Origin: Synaphobranchus kaupii
Taxonomy: Eukaryota; Chordata; Actinopteri; Anguilliformes; Synaphobranchidae
NCBI GenBank assembly: GCA_029718625.1
Contig: CM056380.1
Coordinates: 109,607,021-109,671,020 of the forward strand
Reading direction: 5' to 3'
Length of the DNA: 64,000 bases
Part shown: positions 61,901 to 64,000 of the stretch, piece after piece
How the letters are laid out: every line of letters begins with the position of its first letter
Numbering within the stretch: position 1 is the first letter of the stretch
Notes under the pieces: model-generated
Databases searched by the model: none
Told to the model about the DNA's origin: nothing
The model's input: the letters and a program-made list of their open reading frames with translations, nothing else
Made by a program: the position numbers and the translations under genes

Positions 61901-62902
61901 AGATGTGTTTTGTTTTGGTGCCCTGGTAAATGGATTTTGGGGGTGTTGGTTATATTCACACCTCTCTTCCTGCACAGCTCAGCAGCCTCCTCAGGCTGGG
62001 GTTCTTCATCCGCTGGCAGGTCCCCAAAGTTAGCTTCCGCTGTCTCACATAACTGACTGAGGAGATGAGACGCACAATCAGCACAAGCACATTAACCATC
62101 ATTATTATTATTATTAATCGCTGAATGCCAGAGGGTAACATAAAGGGTAACTCGGGTCGGTACCTTTGCCCCTGTGCCTCTTCCAGGGCTTGGCCTGCAT
62201 ATCCGTTGTCGGATGGATCGGTGTTATCTATTGTGGGTAAAAAAGAGAGCAACGTCAATTACCAATTACAACATGTACACCTGGCACACCTCACCTACAA
62301 ACAGCTACTTTGTTTCAGAAGTTGTTTCAGTTCCTCCCAAGATTGCTTTGCTCAGAAGGTGCTGGCTATTTTAAAACTCCCAAGTATATCTAAAATGGCA
62401 ATGGGATTAGCAAACTGAACTTAATGGAAGGTCTAGCTGTGTGGTGTAATGCGGGCCTAGTAGCTGGATCAGTGGAGCAGTGTTGGACGCACTCACAGGA
62501 CACCAGCTGGAGCCTCGTGGACTCCTCCCGCACGGCCTCGCGCCTGCGAGACAACAGCGCCTCCGCCTGGTCAATCAGGAGAGTGTGCACTTCCAGTTCC
62601 ACTGCATTAATCTCCACCGTCTAACAGGAGGAAAAGCACGTGAATGAAACGGCAACTAACTGTATGTAGGGGATGTTTACAGAACCGTGTGCGCGTACAT
62701 GTGGTCTATATTTAACATTCTTTACGCTTCGGAGCTTAGTGATCCAGTTTTTAGCAATGCTCAAAACTGGACATCATCCACACATTCATCGTAAAAACAT
62801 TTAGATTGTCCATAGCAATTGCTGATATTTTAAGCTATAGCTAGCAGTGACATCACTGAATCTAGTGTAGTATTACATGACAAGTTAATATACTTTTTAT
62901 GA

Positions 62903-62966
<64 letters not shown>

Positions 62967-63970
62967 TATCTTTGTTACACGTATCTCCGAAAGTGCATGC
63001 TACCGTTGGTAATTTATGTGTTAATCGTTGCCTATATTCGTTGGTCACCATGGACACAAGGTTTTCAGATTGCTAAAGCTTAAGTTCCTAGACTGTTCTC
63101 ACACAGATACAGCCTAGCAAATATAAGAGCTGCTCTTCTACCTAGGCAAATGGTTTGATGTTTAAAAGGGAAAATCTCTCGACACCACATATGCAAAAAA
63201 ATATAAAAATAATAGCAATTTTGCGAATAGCAATTTTTTTGTGCATCTAGATCTTGTGAACATTGCTGGATATTAATATCAATATAAAATCCATCCCTTA
63301 ACATGCTTTTGAAACCTACGGCCCAAGTGCTGCAATTAAAAATCAAACAAAATCAAAGGGGCTGCACAGGTGCAGACCTTCTCTGCCAGGCACTGCAGCA
63401 GGTTCTGGGTGTAGAGCCGCATGGCCTTGTAGAACCTGTGCTGCTTGTGAGCGGACCCTTTCTCCAGCTGCTCCAGAGCAGCCCTGGCGCTCTCCATCTC
63501 CACCTGGATCCTCTGTCTCTCCATCGCTCTGCCCCGATTCACCTGCCTTAACGTCTCCAACCTGCAGGGGGAGCCCTTCACTGTTCACTCACTCTCACAC
63601 AGGGTGGAAAAGTTTGATTGTGGCTGGTAAGATTGCAGCCACTTAGGCAAGTAACCAACCAGGTTGAGTTATACTGTAAAAGGTAATGTTGCTGGTAAAA
63701 TGTTGAAAATAGCTGGTGATTTGTTTAATCCACAATCCACAAGCCAGTAGGTGAAAAAGCTAATTTCATGCTCTCATTCAAAACTGTTCTTCATTTCACC
63801 AAATCCCCCGCCCCGCCACTATGCACACAAAGCCACTGCAGATTACGTGGGACTTACTTTGCACCGACTCTCTTCTTGATGATGCCGATGCTTACTTGCG
63901 GAAGGGATTCGGGAATGTCGCATTTCCTTTTCCGCCTTGCGACCTCCTGGGAAGAGTTTCTGGCAGAGTG
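55882..63970 (-). CDS. gcfc2: GCFC-domain splicing factor, likely GCFC2; N-terminus missing
   Basis: GCFC2 and PAXBP1 are nuclear proteins with a C-terminal GCFC domain; GCFC2 is linked to spliceosomal intron removal. Thirteen exons on the minus strand, all GT-AG and with consistent phases: 63970-63858, 63561-63378, 62620-62497, 62227-62164, 62056-61962, 61102-60903, 59898-59754, 57678-57557, 57439-57363, 56945-56879, 56790-56644, 56413-56274, 55978-55882. They sum to 525 codons including TAA. The N-terminal visible part is a coiled-coil-like region ([20 protein letters not shown]). The GCFC part starts near [20 protein letters not shown] and includes [40 protein letters not shown] and LLHNIT-W-GL. 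I favour gcfc2 over paxbp1 because of the [17 protein letters not shown] segment and overall spacing, from memory of the families. The first 250 or so residues lie beyond the window. Confidence 0.85.
56040..56247. mobile_element. hAT-type MITE in gcfc2 intron
   Basis: Starts CACGGGTGTCAAACTCCAGT and ends GTTTACACCCCTG. It is flanked by 8-bp CCCTAAGA and CCCCAAGA (7 of 8 identical), a hAT-type target duplication. The left part is a sequence common in fish genomes. Confidence 0.8.
56274..56413 (-). CDS. gcfc2: gcfc2 exon l
   Basis: 140 bp encoding [20 protein letters not shown] to [17 protein letters not shown]. The FPKSWF motif matches the family. Confidence 0.92.
56503..56628. mobile_element. 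old relative of the 16,936 MITE
   Basis: Starts GGATTTACTGAGATCTTCAG and ends ATATCTTAGTAAAAAGAGC, with the GGTATTTGTTTTGCGCTAA interior in common. Confidence 0.6.
56644..56790 (-). CDS. gcfc2: gcfc2 exon k
   Basis: 147 bp encoding [20 protein letters not shown] to [19 protein letters not shown] and HSVEKCKK. Donor GTTTTT is weak. Confidence 0.92.
56879..56945 (-). CDS. gcfc2: gcfc2 exon j
   Basis: 67 bp encoding [20 protein letters not shown] then VK, corresponding to the family Q.W..VK region. Confidence 0.9.
57363..57439 (-). CDS. gcfc2: gcfc2 exon i
   Basis: 77 bp encoding [20 protein letters not shown] then PLYPK. Acceptor ACCCAG, donor GTAAGA. Confidence 0.9.
57557..57678 (-). CDS. 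gcfc2: gcfc2 exon h
   Basis: 122 bp encoding [20 protein letters not shown] then [20 protein letters not shown], a very conserved GCFC segment. Confidence 0.93.
57806..58344 (+). mobile_element. deleted Tc1-like element, family D, copy 2
   Basis: Same TIRs, same internal deletion and about the same length (539 bp) as 33,799-34,334. TA on both sides. In a gcfc2 intron, antisense. Confidence 0.9.
58851..59263. mobile_element. TTAA-flanked MITE 1 in gcfc2 intron
   Basis: Ends AGGTTGTATCAGCGATTTTG and inverse, bordered by TTAA on both sides, as for piggyBac or Kolobok-type elements. Confidence 0.8.
59268..59615. mobile_element. TTAA-flanked MITE 2 in gcfc2 intron
   Basis: Ends GGCCCACTCGCATGG and inverse GGGAGTGGGCC, bordered by TTAA. 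The left TTAA is shared with the right border of MITE 1. Confidence 0.7.
59754..59898 (-). CDS. gcfc2: gcfc2 exon g
   Basis: 145 bp encoding [20 protein letters not shown] to [15 protein letters not shown], matching the family pattern W…V..F followed by I…KT..P. Confidence 0.92.
60646..60880. mobile_element. degenerate SINE/LINE tail pieces
   Basis: CACTTAGCAGACACTATTAT and GAGTCTGCTAAGTGACTGTA are diverged versions of the tail seen at 2,200 and 23,780, here in opposite orientations. Confidence 0.55.
60903..61102 (-). CDS. gcfc2: gcfc2 exon f
   Basis: 200 bp encoding [20 protein letters not shown] through [20 protein letters not shown], the start of the GCFC domain. The donor GTACCT (60902) is required by phase; an earlier GT would create a stop. 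Confidence 0.93.
61143..61905. repeat. 27-bp minisatellite in gcfc2 intron
   Basis: About 28 units of GCATTAGCAGGCAGCTAGCA plus TGTGTGC. The unit is a multiple of three, so both strands have open frames over 200 codons (MRTHASCLL and its counterpart). These are artefacts of the period. Confidence 0.95.
61962..62056 (-). CDS. gcfc2: gcfc2 exon e
   Basis: 95 bp encoding [20 protein letters not shown] then [11 protein letters not shown], an acidic linker. Of two adjacent AG acceptors, the upstream one (TCCTCAG) keeps the frame. Confidence 0.85.
62164..62227 (-). CDS. gcfc2: gcfc2 exon d
   Basis: 64 bp encoding [20 protein letters not shown], between ACAATAG and GTACCG. Confidence 0.85.
62497..62620 (-). 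CDS. gcfc2: gcfc2 exon c
   Basis: 124 bp encoding [20 protein letters not shown] then [21 protein letters not shown]. The donor GTGAGT was chosen over an earlier GTGTCC because it keeps phase with the next exon. Confidence 0.9.
62908..62966. repeat. AT microsatellite
   Basis: About 29 AT units in the intron between gcfc2 exons b and c. Confidence 0.97.
63378..63561 (-). CDS. gcfc2: gcfc2 exon b
   Basis: 184 bp encoding [20 protein letters not shown] to NLLQCLAEK, a predicted helical region with many Glu, Arg and Leu. Confidence 0.9.
63858..63970 (-). CDS. gcfc2: gcfc2 exon a
   Basis: Encodes [20 protein letters not shown] then [17 protein letters not shown]. The acceptor is CGTCCTCAG (63972-63971) and the donor GTAAGT. 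The 5' limit is the least certain, because only 30 bases lie beyond it. Confidence 0.75.
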
Positions 63971-64000
63971 CTGAGGACGGTGGTAAGATGATCACGATCA

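Overview
The window is nuclear DNA from a ray-finned (teleost) fish. The basis is three split vertebrate genes with GT-AG introns, plus teleost-type repeats: L2 LINEs ending in an ATTGAA tail, Tc1 elements, tRNA-derived SINEs, small TIR elements, and long GT and minisatellite arrays. No bacterial, phage or CRISPR feature is present.

Gene layout. (1) Positions 1-41,729, minus strand: a TET-family 5-methylcytosine dioxygenase, best called tet1. From its 5' end (right to left) it has a long exon with a CXXC zinc finger (40,293-41,729), a 51-bp NLS-like exon, a 2.2-kb exon, a 91-bp exon, the Cys-rich-domain exons and the first codons of the next catalytic exon. The iron- and 2-oxoglutarate-binding part lies beyond the left edge. 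A candidate alternative first exon at 25,902-25,943 splices in phase and would give a short form without CXXC. (2) Positions 47,975 to about 54,750, plus strand: rps24 (ribosomal protein eS24), complete, with a likely 3-bp microexon in its last intron. (3) Positions 55,882-63,970, minus strand: 13 exons and 524 codons of a GCFC-domain protein, most likely gcfc2, with the N-terminus off the right edge. tet1 and rps24 are divergent; rps24 and gcfc2 are convergent.

Quality and structure. A gap of exactly 500 N (7,474-7,973) separates two near-identical blocks (about 3.0-7.47 kb and 7.97-12.16 kb). Each block carries the same GT array, L2 fragment, 209-bp-type tet1 exon, CA array and minisatellite. 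Each exon copy has a different single-base indel. This looks like a false haplotype duplication, though a real tandem duplication is not excluded. The large tet1 exon has four further frame shifts, at least two beside homopolymers, and an expected exon between the 91-bp and 209-bp exons was not found. By contrast the tet1 CXXC exon, all of rps24 and all 13 gcfc2 exons are in perfect frame.

The rest is intron or intergenic DNA rich in repeats: a 72-bp minisatellite with alternating variants, a 3.6-kb array of a 34-bp unit split by a Tc1-type insertion, a 27-bp array inside gcfc2, three further Tc1 relatives, several two-copy TIR families, three SINE families and palindromes. The three genes have no shared pathway beyond general gene expression (DNA demethylation, translation, pre-mRNA splicing). 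I see no previously undescribed multi-gene system. The strongest new leads are the short-isoform start in tet1, the conserved-type microexon in rps24, and the assembly structure over tet1.
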